Notes: generated by a model not told the origin, from the sequence alone. Shown: positions 53,462 through 61,848, numbered from the stretch's first letter. The stretch is 64,000 nt of DNA from Demequina pelophila (GCF_000971175.1 NZ_BBLY01000004.1:430298-494297), one strand, 5' to 3'. Translations and numbers: made by a program.

Positions 53462-54199
53462 TCACGCGCCGGCCGTCGCCCGCGCCGCCGCCCGCAGGGG
53501 AGCGGGGGTGACGCGGCGCTGCAGCCGGGCGAGCAGTGCATCGGTCCCCAGCGCGAGCGCGGCGACCAGGAGGCCGCCCGCGAGGACCTGTCCGTACCGC
53601 TGCGTCGCGAGCCCGTTGTTGATGATCACGCCCAGCCCGCCGCCGGCGACCAGCGCCGCGAGCGGCACCGTGGCGACGGTCTGCGTCGCCGAGGTGCGCA
53701 GCCCCGCCGCGACGAGCGGCACCGCGAGGGGCAGCTCCACGCGCAGCGCCACCTGGCGGCGCGACATCCCCTGCCCGAACGCCGCGTCGCGCACGTCCCG
53801 GTCGACACCCGCCATGCCCGTGTACGCGTTGGTGAGGATGGGCGGGAAGGCGAAGATCGCGGCGGCGATGATGACCGCGCGGTTGCCGAACCCGATGGAC
53901 GATGCGGCGAACAGGGTCAGCAGCGCGACCGTCGGCATCGCTCGGGAGACGTTGGAGACCACGGTGGTCGCGGTGCCGCCCCGGCGCAGGTGGCCCAGCC
54001 ACAGCCCGAGCGGTAGCGCGATCGCGGTCGCGATCCCCACCGCGGCGATGGACATGTAGAGGTGCTCGAGCGTGAGCGCGAGGATCGAGTCGCGCTGGAA
54101 GCGCACCGACCCGTCGAAGTTCTCCCCGAACATGCCGTTCGCGCCCACCCAGCTGAAGGGGTCGGTGAGGTAGTCCCACGCGTCGGCCAGGACGCTCAT
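53462..54199 (-). CDS. Osmoprotectant ABC transporter permease (OpuCB/ProW type)
   Basis: A 245-aa permease with about five to six membrane segments and the EAA loop GVDRDVRDAAFGQGMSRRQV. It pairs with the other permease and the ATPase at 55059. The ATG (54199) overlaps the stop of the upstream permease gene by 4 bp. One in-frame GGACGATGC copy encodes ASS. The binding protein follows 68 bp downstream. Confidence 0.9.
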   Translation of the reverse strand: MSVLADAWDYLTDPFSWVGANGMFGENFDGSVRFQRDSILALTLEHLYMSIAAVGIATAIALPLGLWLGHLRRGGTATTVVSNVSRAMPTVALLTLFAASSIGFGNRAVIIAAAIFAFPPILTNAYTGMAGVDRDVRDAAFGQGMSRRQVALRVELPLAVPLVAAGLRTSATQTVATVPLAALVAGGGLGVIINNGLATQRYGQVLAGGLLVAALALGTDALLARLQRRVTPAPLRAAARATAGA

Positions 54200-54885
54200 G
54201 CGGCGGACTCCGGGGATGCCGCGCGGGAGGCGCGGCGGCGCGTGCGCGTCCACGGCATGGCCCACCGGGCGAGCAGGAGGATGAGCACGTCGAGCACCAG
54301 CGCCAGCGCGATGCACAGCAGGGAGCTGGTCGCGATCTGCGCGCGGTAGTTGGACTGCAGTCCGCGGAACATCAGCTGGCCCAGGCCGCCGTAGCCGACC
54401 ACCACGCCCACCGTCACGAGCGCCACCGTGGTCACCGTGGCGAGGCGCAGGCCGGCGACGATGCTGGGCAGCGCGTTGGGGAGCTCGACCGTGAAGAGCA
54501 GGCGGGTGCGCGAGTATCCGAGCCCGCGGGCGGCGTCGACCACGTCCCGGTCGACGCCCTCGAGCCCCACGATGGTGTTCCGCACCAGCACCAGCAGCGC
54601 GTACGCGACGAGCCCGATCAGCACGGTGGTGCGCCCGATGCCCGTGTAGGGCGCGAGGAGCGCGAACAGCGCGAGCGAGGGGATCGTGTAGAGCACGCCG
54701 GTCACACCCAGGATGGGGCCGGACAGGCGCGGCAGGCGCCGCGCGAGGATCGCCAGCGGCAGCGCGATCGCCAGGGCGATGGCCACCGCCTGGAGCGTGA
54801 GGGAGACGTGGATGAGGAGGTGGTCGAGCACCTCGTCGCCGCTGCGCCGCAGGTAGTCGAGCGACAGCCAGGGGTTGTCATCCAC
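54196..54885 (-). CDS. Osmoprotectant ABC transporter permease, second subunit
   Basis: A 229-aa permease with EAA loop GVDRDVVDAARGLGYSRTRL. First gene of the minus-strand operon. Of two adjacent GTG codons (54888, 54885) the second lies 6 bp after TACGGT (complement of 54892-54897), matching the leaderless spacing seen elsewhere. The divergent ATPase gene begins about 170 bp away across an 8-bp repeat array. Confidence 0.9.
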   Translation of the reverse strand: MDDNPWLSLDYLRRSGDEVLDHLLIHVSLTLQAVAIALAIALPLAILARRLPRLSGPILGVTGVLYTIPSLALFALLAPYTGIGRTTVLIGLVAYALLVLVRNTIVGLEGVDRDVVDAARGLGYSRTRLLFTVELPNALPSIVAGLRLATVTTVALVTVGVVVGYGGLGQLMFRGLQSNYRAQIATSSLLCIALALVLDVLILLLARWAMPWTRTRRRASRAASPESAA

Positions 54886-54900
54886 CACTCGACCGTACAG

Positions 54901-54990
54901 GGTTGCGGGGGCACGGGGATGCAGGGGCACGGGGTCGCAGGGTCGCAGGGTCGCAGGGTCGCAGGGTCGCAGGGTTGCGGGGGCACTGGG
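54901..54990. repeat. 8-bp tandem repeat array between divergent osmoprotectant promoters
   Basis: GGTCGCAG occurs five times in perfect tandem (54933-54972) followed by one imperfect copy (GGTTGCGG, 54973-54980). The array is flanked by near-identical 18-mers, GGTTGCGGGGGCACGGGG (54901-54918) and GGTTGCGGGGGCACTGGG (54973-54990). It lies between the permease promoter (minus) and the ATPase promoter (plus). Confidence 0.9.
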
Positions 54991-55058
54991 TTGAGGCGGG
55001 GTGCGGAGCGAGCGGGGGCGCGGCGGGCCGCCCACGCCGCGCACGATAGCGTGGAGGA

Positions 55059-55811
55059 ATGGACACCGGCATCGCCCTGGACTCCGTCCGCAAGGTCTAC
55101 GCCGACGGCACCGTCGCCGTCGACGCGCTCGATCTCGAGGTGCGCGGCGGGGAGGTGCTCGCACTGGTGGGCCCGTCGGGCTGCGGCAAGTCGACCACCC
55201 TGCGCATGATCAACCGCCTGGTCGAGCCCAGCGACGGCGCCATCCGCGTGGGCGGCGAGGACGTCACCGCGGCGGACCCCGTCGAGCTGCGCCGGGGGAT
55301 CGGCTACGTCATCCAGCACGTGGGCCTGTTCCCGCACCGGACGGTCGCGCAGAACGTCGGCACCGTGCCGCGGCTGCTCAAGTGGGAGCGCGACCGCATC
55401 CGGTCGCGGGTTCGCGAGCTGCTGGAACTGGTGGGGCTGCCGCAGGACACCTACGGCGACCGCTACCCCCACGAGCTGTCGGGGGGCGAGCGTCAGCGCG
55501 TGGGCGTCGCCCGGGCGCTCGCGGCCAGGCCGCCGGTGATGCTCATGGACGAGCCGTTCGGCGCGGTGGACCCGCAGGGCCGACGCCGACTCCAGGGCGA
55601 GTTCCAGGCCCTGCAGCGCGAGCTGGGCACCACGGTGGTCATGGTCACCCACGACATGCGCGAGGCGGTGCTGCTCGCGGACCGGATCGCGGTCATGGGA
55701 AGCGGGGGAGTGCTGCAGCAGCTCGGGACCCCGCGCGAGGTCACCGAGGCCCCCGCCAACGACTTCGTCGCGGACTTCCTCGCCGACTTCGGCGAGCCGC
55801 GCGCGGCCTGA
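55059..55811 (+). CDS. Osmoprotectant ABC transporter ATPase (OpuCA/ProV type)
   Basis: A 250-aa ATPase: Walker A GPSGCGKST, Q-loop VIQHVGLFPH, signature LSGGERQR, Walker B MLMDEPFGAVDP, switch His THDMRE. It lacks the C-terminal CBS pair found in many OpuCA proteins, so ionic-strength gating may be absent. TAGCGT (55047-55052) ends 6 bp before the ATG. It is divergent from its permease and binding-protein genes, an unusual split. Confidence 0.92.
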   Translation: MDTGIALDSVRKVYADGTVAVDALDLEVRGGEVLALVGPSGCGKSTTLRMINRLVEPSDGAIRVGGEDVTAADPVELRRGIGYVIQHVGLFPHRTVAQNVGTVPRLLKWERDRIRSRVRELLELVGLPQDTYGDRYPHELSGGERQRVGVARALAARPPVMLMDEPFGAVDPQGRRRLQGEFQALQRELGTTVVMVTHDMREAVLLADRIAVMGSGGVLQQLGTPREVTEAPANDFVADFLADFGEPRAA

Positions 55812-55824
55812 GCCCGCGCATCGT

Positions 55825-55848
55825 CCCCGGCCGTTGCCTCGGCCGGGG
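55825..55848. terminator. Hairpin between the ATPase and DUF4126 genes
   Basis: CCCCGGCCG (55825-55833) pairs with CGGCCGGGG (55840-55848) around a 6-nt loop. The left arm overlaps the end of a minus-oriented GGGGACGATGC (55818). Confidence 0.75.
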
Positions 55849-55856
55849 CGGGCGCG

Positions 55857-56522
55857 TCAGCGCCAGCGGCCCCTCCACCAGGGCGCCTTCATGCCCGCCG
55901 CGGCGCGTTCCTCGCGCTCGGCGCGCTCCTCCGCCTCCAGCAGGGCGCGGCGCCGCCGGCGCCGCCGACCCGTGGTGACGATGCGATAGAAGACCACCCC
56001 CATCGCGATGAGCACGAACACGACCAGCACGGGGACGAAGATCGCGACGAGGCTCAGGCCCACCGAGGTGGCGTCCTCCGCGAACGACGCGAGCGGCGCG
56101 CCCGTGCCGGCCGTCGCGGCGTTGACCGCGGGGCGCGAGGCCGCCTTGCCGGCGTGGATGAGCGCCGCGACGATCGCGCCGACGATGCCGGCGATGAGCG
56201 GGTTGTCCTGCCAGAAGTTCGACTGGTCGATCACCTCCGCCGCGGCCGTCGCGGCGAAGATCACGCCTCCCACGACGGGGCGGATGAGCGACTGGAGCAG
56301 GTCGTTGATGTGGTCGACGCCGGGGATCTTGTCCAGGACGAGCTCGAGCGCCAGCAGGCCCAGCCCGATGATGATCGCGGGCCACGACTGCAGCCAGTCG
56401 AGGTGGTCGGGGAGGACGATGAAGTCCGTGAAGCGCGCGAACAATCCCACCAGCACGAGCGGGATGAACGCGTTGAGGCCCGCCGCCGCGGACAGGCCGA
56501 CGCCCGTGAGGGCTGCGAACAT
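55857..56522 (-). CDS. DUF4126 membrane protein
   Basis: A 221-aa protein with about five membrane segments and the DUF4126 pattern (GLNAFIPLVLVGLFARF, DKIPGVDHINDLLQSLIRPVVGG; cores GLNAFIPL and DKIPGVDHIND). Function is unknown. The C-terminal 40 residues are strongly charged (a run of eight arginines, then an acidic helix). AGGAGG 6 bp before the ATG is an excellent ribosome-binding site. Confidence 0.88.
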   Translation of the reverse strand: MFAALTGVGLSAAAGLNAFIPLVLVGLFARFTDFIVLPDHLDWLQSWPAIIIGLGLLALELVLDKIPGVDHINDLLQSLIRPVVGGVIFAATAAAEVIDQSNFWQDNPLIAGIVGAIVAALIHAGKAASRPAVNAATAGTGAPLASFAEDATSVGLSLVAIFVPVLVVFVLIAMGVVFYRIVTTGRRRRRRRALLEAEERAEREERAAAGMKAPWWRGRWR

Positions 56523-56620
56523 TTTTCCTCCTAGGACCTTGCGCCGTGCCGCAGCGCGGACCCCAGGATAGTCTCCTCATGCCGGCGTGTGACCGGCGTC
56601 ACATCGATAGGGAGAACACC

Positions 56621-56881
56621 ATGGGCTGGCTTCTGACCATCCTCGCCGGTCTCGGCATCGGCATCCTTGCTCGCGTCATCATGCCGGGCAAGCAGAACAT
56701 CGGCATCCTCGTCACCATCCTGCTGGGTGTGGGCGGCGCGATCGGTGGCCGCTTCGTCTGGACCAACCTGCTGGGCGGCGGCGACACCGACGGCATCGAC
56801 TGGATCTCGCTCGGCCTGAGCGTGGCCGTCGCGATGGTGCTCATCGCGATCTGGACCGCGGTCTTCTCGAAGAAGTCCTAG
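56621..56881 (+). CDS. GlsB/YeaQ/YmgE-family small membrane protein
   Basis: An 86-aa, three-segment membrane protein with the family pattern GLGIGILARVIMPGKQNIG and GVGGAIGG. Such proteins are stress-induced, and in Firmicutes some anchor Asp23-type proteins. No Asp23 gene is nearby. AGGGAG precedes the ATG. Confidence 0.85.
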   Translation: MGWLLTILAGLGIGILARVIMPGKQNIGILVTILLGVGGAIGGRFVWTNLLGGGDTDGIDWISLGLSVAVAMVLIAIWTAVFSKKS

Positions 56882-56896
56882 GCCCTCAGGCCTCCC

Positions 56897-56930
56897 GAGG
56901 CCCTCGACCGCTGCGGCGGTCGGGGGCCTC
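56897..56930 (+). terminator. Terminator after the small membrane protein
   Basis: GAGGCCCTCGACCGC (56897-56911) pairs with GCGGTCGGGGGCCTC (56916-56930) with one G-U pair and a TGCG loop. Confidence 0.85.
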
Positions 56931-56974
56931 GTTGCGTGTACGGGCGGGCTCGGTGCTCGTGCCCCAGGCACGAC

Positions 56975-57004
56975 GAAGGCCCCCTCCGGATGGAGGGGGC
57001 CTTC
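56975..57004. terminator. Terminator of tRNA-His (convergent)
   Basis: GAAGGCCCCCTCC (56975-56987) pairs with GGAGGGGGCCTTC (56992-57004). It lies just 3' of the minus-strand tRNA-His. Confidence 0.88.
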
Positions 57005-57011
57005 GGCTCGG

Positions 57012-57085
57012 GGTGGCTAACGGGACTTGAACCCGCGGCCCCCGCGACCACAACGCGGTGCTCTACCAACTGAGCTATAGCCACC
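57012..57085 (-). tRNA. tRNA-His (anticodon GUG)
   Basis: On the minus strand, GTGGCTA pairs with TAGCCAC. The anticodon stem-loop is CCGCG-TTGTGGT-CGCGG with GUG, and the T arm reads CGGGTTCAAGTCCCG. The extra 5' G (-1) typical of tRNA-His is encoded and faces a C discriminator. CCA is not encoded. TACACT about 25 bp upstream is a possible -10 box. Confidence 0.95.
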
Positions 57086-57193
57086 ATTGGCCCCAAAGGG
57101 CCGGAGACCAGTGTAACGGACCTGGACCGGGACCTGTGACAGTCCCGCCGGGACCGGCCGGCGGTGTCGCTCCGGGCCCGTCGGCCGGCCGAC

Positions 57194-57805
57194 CTAGGAC
57201 GATGCGGCGGTCGCCGCGACGCGCTCGGCGGCGGCCTTGGCGGCGTCCGAGTCCGGGCCGGGGAGCGGCGCGAGCACCGTCTCGCGGTAGTAGCGCAGCT
57301 CCGTGAGCGAGTCGCGGATGTCGCCCAGCGCGCGGTGCCCGCCGGTCTTGGCGGGGGCCTGGAAGAACACTCGCGGGTACCACCGGCGCACGAGCTCCTT
57401 GAGCGAGCTCACGTCCACCACGCGGTAGTGGAGGTGGCCGATCACCTCGGGCATGTCGCGCTCGAGGAACAGACGGTCCATGCCCACGGTGTTGCCCGCG
57501 AGGTGCGCCTTGCCGGCGACCGGGACGTGCTCCTTGATGTAGGCGAGCACGCGCGCCTGCGCGTCCTCCACGGTGGTGCCGTGCGCGAGCTCGGGCATGA
57601 GGCCCGACGTGACGTGCATGTTCCGCACGAAGTCGCTCATGCCGGCGAGCGCCTCGTCGGAGGGCTTGATCACCACGGAGACGCCGTCGCCCAGCACGTT
57701 GAGCTCGGCGTCCGTGACCAGGCACGCCACCTCGACCAGGGCGTCGGTCCCCACGTCGAGGCCCGTCATCTCGCAGTCGATCCAGACCAGGGGGGTGTCA
57801 GTCAT
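57194..57805 (-). CDS. orn: Oligoribonuclease
   Basis: A 203-aa DEDDh exonuclease degrading 2-5 nt RNAs and linear di-nucleotides. Asp10 and Glu12 (WIDCEMTG), later Asp residues and HRALGDIRDS carry the active site. The start at 57805 is preceded by TACAGT at 7 bp (complement of 57813-57818), so it is leaderless. The last codons (TAASS) contain GGACGATGC. A 14-bp palindrome GTCGGCCGGCCGAC (57180-57193) follows the stop. Confidence 0.95.
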   Translation of the reverse strand: MTDTPLVWIDCEMTGLDVGTDALVEVACLVTDAELNVLGDGVSVVIKPSDEALAGMSDFVRNMHVTSGLMPELAHGTTVEDAQARVLAYIKEHVPVAGKAHLAGNTVGMDRLFLERDMPEVIGHLHYRVVDVSSLKELVRRWYPRVFFQAPAKTGGHRALGDIRDSLTELRYYRETVLAPLPGPDSDAAKAAAERVAATAASS

Positions 57806-57872
57806 GGCGACCACTGTAGTGGCGGGGCGGTGGGACCTCCGGGGGCGGGCCGATGCGCGGGCCGGGTTCGGC

Positions 57873-57920
57873 TTGACGCCCGCGCCACCCCGTGATTTAG
57901 TTAGTTAGGTCAGTAACTAA
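57873..57920 (+). promoter_or_regulatory. Promoter and palindromic operator of the GntR-ABC operon
   Basis: TTGACG (57873-57878) and TTTAGT (57897-57902) make a -35/-10 pair with 18-bp spacing. TTAGTTA-N6-TAACTAA (57901-57907, 57914-57920) overlaps the -10 region. This A/T-rich perfect inverted repeat is exceptional in this genome and fits a YtrA-type GntR operator for autoregulation. Confidence 0.75.
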
Positions 57921-57941
57921 CCAATAAACCGGAGGCGTGGC

Positions 57942-58298
57942 GTGGACGACGAGCGGCCGATCTTTCTTCAGATCGCGCAGCTGCTCGAGGATCAGATCCT
58001 CGACGGCTCGAGCCCCGAGGGCGCGCAGGTGCCCTCGATCAACGAGCTCGCCGCCTTCCACCGCATCAACCCGGCGACCGCGCTCAAGGGCGTCAACCGA
58101 CTGGTGGACGCCGGGGTGCTCATCAAGCGAAGGGGAGTAGGCATGTTCGTGGCAGACGGCGCGCGGGACCGGCTGGTCGCGCAGCGTCAGGAGGCGTTCA
58201 GCGCGCAGTATGTGCGCCCGCTGATCGCGGAGGCGGCGCGGCTCGGCATCGACGCCGACCGCCTTCGGGACATGATCCGGACGGAGGCGACGCGATGA
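57942..58298 (+). CDS. YtrA-subfamily GntR regulator
   Basis: A 118-aa short GntR regulator: winged HTH (VPSINELAAFHRINPATALKGVNRL, core NPATALKGVNRL) and a short helical dimer tail, without an effector domain. This is the YtrA layout that represses its own ABC operon, often in response to cell-wall antibiotics. GGAGG lies 6 bp before GTG 57942. The stop overlaps the ATPase start (ATGA). Confidence 0.92.
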   Translation: MDDERPIFLQIAQLLEDQILDGSSPEGAQVPSINELAAFHRINPATALKGVNRLVDAGVLIKRRGVGMFVADGARDRLVAQRQEAFSAQYVRPLIAEAARLGIDADRLRDMIRTEATR

Positions 58299-59200
58299 CG
58301 GCGGTCGAGGCCACCCGGGTCACCAAGACGTTCGGCGCCGTCACGGCCGTGGACGCGGCGAGCTTCGCGATCCCGGAGGGCGCCATCACGGGCCTGCTGG
58401 GCCGCAACGGCGCCGGCAAGACCACCCTGATGAACCTCATCACGGGGCAGGACTTCGCCACCTCCGGGACCCTGCGGGTCTTCGGGGAGCGCCCGGTCGA
58501 GAACCCGCGCGTGCTGTCGCGCGTGTGCTTCATCAAGGAGTCGCAGAGCTACCCGGACTCGTACCGGGGCCGCCACGTGCTGGCGATGGCGCCGCACTTC
58601 TTCCCCCACTACGACGCCGCGCTCGCGGACCGCCTGGTCGCGGACTTCGACGTGCCGCTGTCGCGCCCGGTGAAGAAGATGTCGCGCGGTCAGCGCTCGG
58701 CGCTCGGCGCCATCGTGGGCATCGCCTCGCGGGCGGAGCTCACGCTGCTCGACGAGCCCTACGCCGGGCTCGACGCCGTCGCCCGGCACGTCTTCTACGA
58801 CCGCCTGCTCGAGGACTATGCCGAGCACCCCCGCACCGTGGTGCTCTCGACGCACCTCATCGACGAGGCGGCGGACCTGCTCGAGCGGGTGATCGTGATC
58901 CACGGCGGCCGGATCGTCATCGACGAGGAGGCCGAGGACCTGCGCGGCACCGCCTCCACCGTGGTGGGCCGTCACGCGGACGTCGAGGCGTTCGTCGCCG
59001 GCCGGGACGTCATGAGCCGCGAGCGGGTGGGCGGCATCGCGTCGGCCACGGTCGCCGGCCTGTCCGCGCACGACAAGGCGCGCGCCGCGGAGTCCGGGCT
59101 CGAGGTCACCGCCGTCTCGCTCCAGCAGCTCATCGTCCGCCGCACCGGCGGCGACCCCCACGACGCCCGCACCCACACCACCGAGGAGGCCTCGTCATGA
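58295..59200 (+). CDS. ABC transporter ATPase of the YtrA-type operon
   Basis: A 301-aa ATPase with Walker A GRNGAGKTT, signature MSRGQRSAL (variant of LSGGQ), Walker B LTLLDEPYAGLD and switch His STHLI. A C-terminal extension of about 80 residues follows. It couples to the permease encoded next. Likely role is export of an antimicrobial or adaptation to envelope stress, by analogy to YtrB/BcrA systems. Confidence 0.9.
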   Translation: MTAVEATRVTKTFGAVTAVDAASFAIPEGAITGLLGRNGAGKTTLMNLITGQDFATSGTLRVFGERPVENPRVLSRVCFIKESQSYPDSYRGRHVLAMAPHFFPHYDAALADRLVADFDVPLSRPVKKMSRGQRSALGAIVGIASRAELTLLDEPYAGLDAVARHVFYDRLLEDYAEHPRTVVLSTHLIDEAADLLERVIVIHGGRIVIDEEAEDLRGTASTVVGRHADVEAFVAGRDVMSRERVGGIASATVAGLSAHDKARAAESGLEVTAVSLQQLIVRRTGGDPHDARTHTTEEASS

Positions 59201-59955
59201 CCGCCCTCGCCCACGAGCGCCCCGCCGCGCTCTCCTCGCCCGGCCGGCGCATCGGCAACGTCATGCGCATGCACGTGGCCAACCCGTGGCCCGCGGTCCT
59301 GCTGCCGTGGCTCATCCTGTTCGCCATCCACGCGATGATGCTCGCGATCTGGGCGATCATCAGCCACTACGCCGGGCCGGACCTGGACGCGGACGCGTTC
59401 CGCTACAGCGGCGGCATCTCCTGGATCGTCTTCTACCTCATGTCGATCGCGATCCAGGCGACCAACGCGACGTTCCGCTTCGCGCTCGGATTCTCGGCCA
59501 CGCGGCGCGACTACTACCTGGGCACGCTCGCCTTCTTCCTCATCACGGCGGCGATGTTCTCCACGGGCATCGGAGTGCTGGCTCTGGTCGAGCGCGCGAC
59601 CGACGGCTGGGGGATGGGCGGCTCGCTGTACGCCCCGGCGTACCTGTACGACCGCTCCTTCGGGGAGATCGTCTTCCACTTCTTCACGCTCATCGCGTTG
59701 TTCGCCGTGATCGGCCTGCTCATCGGGGCGATGTACGTGCGGTGGCGCGCCACGGGGCTGTACGCCTTCTTCGGCGCGCTGTCCCTGGTCCTGCTGGGCC
59801 TGACCTGGTGGCTCCTGGACGCGGGGTGGGGGCCGGTGGGCCGCTTCTTCACGGAGACCCCGCTGGTGGGGATCCTCGCCTGGACCCTCCCGGTCACCGT
59901 GGTGCTCGCGGTCCTGGGCTGGGTGGCGCTGCGGCGCGCACCCGCCCGCGGGTAG
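59197..59955 (+). CDS. ABC transporter permease of the YtrA-type operon
   Basis: A 252-aa protein with six predicted membrane segments, no sequence motif of its own. The ATG overlaps the ATPase stop (ATGA), so the three genes GntR-ATPase-permease form one translational unit. A hairpin made from the GGACGATGC motif follows at 59969. Confidence 0.85.
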   Translation: MTALAHERPAALSSPGRRIGNVMRMHVANPWPAVLLPWLILFAIHAMMLAIWAIISHYAGPDLDADAFRYSGGISWIVFYLMSIAIQATNATFRFALGFSATRRDYYLGTLAFFLITAAMFSTGIGVLALVERATDGWGMGGSLYAPAYLYDRSFGEIVFHFFTLIALFAVIGLLIGAMYVRWRATGLYAFFGALSLVLLGLTWWLLDAGWGPVGRFFTETPLVGILAWTLPVTVVLAVLGWVALRRAPARG

Positions 59956-59968
59956 TCCTGCGCCCGGC

Positions 59969-60008
59969 CCGGCCGGTGCATCGTTCCTGGGGACGATGCA
60001 CCGGCCGG
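59969..60008. terminator. 19-bp hairpin terminator containing inverted GGACGATGC
   Basis: Left arm 59969-59987 (CCGGCCGGTGCATCGTTCC) pairs with right arm 59990-60008 with one T-G wobble. The right arm holds a perfect GGACGATGC (59991-59999) and the left arm its one-mismatch complement. It separates the convergent permease and OYE genes. Confidence 0.9.
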
Positions 60009-60016
60009 TCTCGCGT

Positions 60017-61123
60017 TCAGTCCTCCGCGTGCGTGAGGCTGGGGCGGGCGTCGAACGGCGCGCGCCGGTACTGGACGGGCCAGTAGTCGATGTCGACGTC
60101 CAGCTCGTGCGCCGCGCGCAGCGCGAAGTGCGGGTCGCGCATGAACTCCCGGCCGGCGAAGACCGCGTCCGCCTGGCCGGAGGCGACGATCTCCTCGGCC
60201 TGGCGGGCGTCCGCGATGAGGCCGACGGCCGTGGTGACGATCCCGGCGCCCGAGCGGATCGCCTCCGCGTGCGGCACCTGGTAGCCCGGGCCCACGGGGA
60301 TCGAGGCGAGCAGCAGCCCGCCGGTCGACGTGTCGATGACGTCCGCGCCGGCCTCGCTCAGCCAGCCCGCGACCGTGACGGACTCGTCGAGGGTCCAGCC
60401 CGCGGGCTCGATCCAGTCGGTCGCGGACACGCGCACCAGCACGGGCACCCCGTCGCCCGCGACCTCGCGCACGCGCCGCGTGACCTCGAGCAGCAGGCGC
60501 GCGCGGTTCTCGAGCGAGCCGCCCCACCGGTCGGTGCGCACGTTGGAGGCGGGGGAGAGGAACTGATGGAGCAGGTAGCCGTGCGCGGCGTGGACCTCGA
60601 GCACCGCGAAGCCGGCGTCGAGCGCGCGCCGCGCGGCCGCCGCGAAGGCCTCGACGACGTCCGCGATGCCGCCCTCGTCGAGCGCGACCGGCGGCTCGTA
60701 GCCTGGGAAGGCGATGGGCGACGGCGCGACCGTGGTCCAGCCGCCGTCCTCGGCGGGCACCGTGCCTCGGCCGGACCACTCGCGGTACGTCGAGGCCTTG
60801 CGGCCGGCGTGCGCGAGCTGGATCGCGGGCACCGCGCCCTGGCCCGCGATGAAGTCGGTGACGCGGCGCCAGGCCTGGACCTGTGCGTCGTCCCAGATCC
60901 CCGTGTCCCAGGGAGAGATGCGGCCCTCGGGGACCACCGCCGTGGCCTCCGCCATGACGAGGCCCGCGCCGCCGCGCGCGAAGGAGCCCAGGTGGACCAG
61001 GTGCCAGTCGTTCGGCACGCCGTCGCGCTCCTCGCACGAGTACTGGCACAGCGGGCTCACCCACAGGCGGTTGCGGACCGTCACGTCGCGCAGGGGGATC
61101 GGGGTGAAGAGCGCGGCGCTCAT
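60017..61123 (-). CDS. NADH:flavin oxidoreductase, YqjM-type old yellow enzyme
   Basis: A 368-aa FMN-dependent ene-reductase. Cys26 and Tyr28 (SPLCQYS) are the YqjM-class flavin-tuning residues, and the substrate-binding His pair lies in a HAxH-type segment (EVHAAHGYLLHQFLSP). It reduces activated alkenes, probably in detoxification. The ATG overlaps the stop of the TetR gene upstream (ATGA), so regulator and enzyme share an operon. Confidence 0.92.
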   Translation of the reverse strand: MSAALFTPIPLRDVTVRNRLWVSPLCQYSCEERDGVPNDWHLVHLGSFARGGAGLVMAEATAVVPEGRISPWDTGIWDDAQVQAWRRVTDFIAGQGAVPAIQLAHAGRKASTYREWSGRGTVPAEDGGWTTVAPSPIAFPGYEPPVALDEGGIADVVEAFAAAARRALDAGFAVLEVHAAHGYLLHQFLSPASNVRTDRWGGSLENRARLLLEVTRRVREVAGDGVPVLVRVSATDWIEPAGWTLDESVTVAGWLSEAGADVIDTSTGGLLLASIPVGPGYQVPHAEAIRSGAGIVTTAVGLIADARQAEEIVASGQADAVFAGREFMRDPHFALRAAHELDVDIDYWPVQYRRAPFDARPSLTHAED

Positions 61124-61728
61124 GCGGGGGCCTCCTCGGAGTCGAACCATCGCGGCGAGACCGCGTCCATGATCACGGTGACCGCGTCGTCCAGCGGGAG
61201 CATCCGCGGTGCCGCGAGCCACGCCCGGAACGCGCCGACCACGCCGTGGCTCTGGAACGAGGCCCGCATGGCCAGCCGGGCGGACTCCTCCGGGTCCGCC
61301 GGGGCGGTGCCCAGCGTCTCACGGTAGGCGGCGAGGGTGTCCTCGATGTGCTGCGCCAGCAGCTCGGCGAGGGCCGTGCCGTCCCGGTCCGCCGACGGCG
61401 CGAGGCCGGCGCGGTACACGGCCTCGTGGCGCAGGATGTGCCGCGCGACGTCGGTCGTCGAGCTCCGCCAGGACTCGGCGATGTGCCGGCGATCCGCCTC
61501 GACGTCTGCGAGGAAGCGGGCGCGCATCTCGTCCAGCTCGTCGCCCAGCGCGGCCGCGAGCAGCGCCTGCGGCGACGTCGCGTGGTTGTAGAACGTCGCC
61601 CTCGTCACCCCGGCGCGGCGGGCGATCTCCGTCACGGCGACGCGCTCGATCGGCTGCTCCGCGGCCAATTCCAGCACGGCCTCGCGGAGGGCGTCCGCGG
61701 AGCGGACGAAACGGGGGTCGATTGCCAT
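61120..61728 (-). CDS. TetR-family regulator of the OYE gene
   Basis: A 202-aa TetR regulator with HTH VAVTEIARRAGVTRATFYNHATS (core GVTRATFYNH). The start at MAIDPRF is set by TAGGCT 7 bp upstream (complement of 61736-61741). First gene of a two-gene operon with the ene-reductase, likely autorepressed and induced by an electrophile. Confidence 0.9.
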   Translation of the reverse strand: MAIDPRFVRSADALREAVLELAAEQPIERVAVTEIARRAGVTRATFYNHATSPQALLAAALGDELDEMRARFLADVEADRRHIAESWRSSTTDVARHILRHEAVYRAGLAPSADRDGTALAELLAQHIEDTLAAYRETLGTAPADPEESARLAMRASFQSHGVVGAFRAWLAAPRMLPLDDAVTVIMDAVSPRWFDSEEAPA

Positions 61729-61848
61729 GGCGGCCAGCCTAGTCGCGCGACCAGGTGCCCAGGCCGATGCGGGTCCCACCCGGCCCGCGCATCGTCCCCG
61801 GTCCCGCCCCGCCCGGCCACCGCATCGTCCCTGGTCAAGGGACGCGAA

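Noticed and set aside
54933-54980. Possible CRISPR array
   Set aside because: The units are 8 bp, directly adjacent without spacers, and no cas genes are near.
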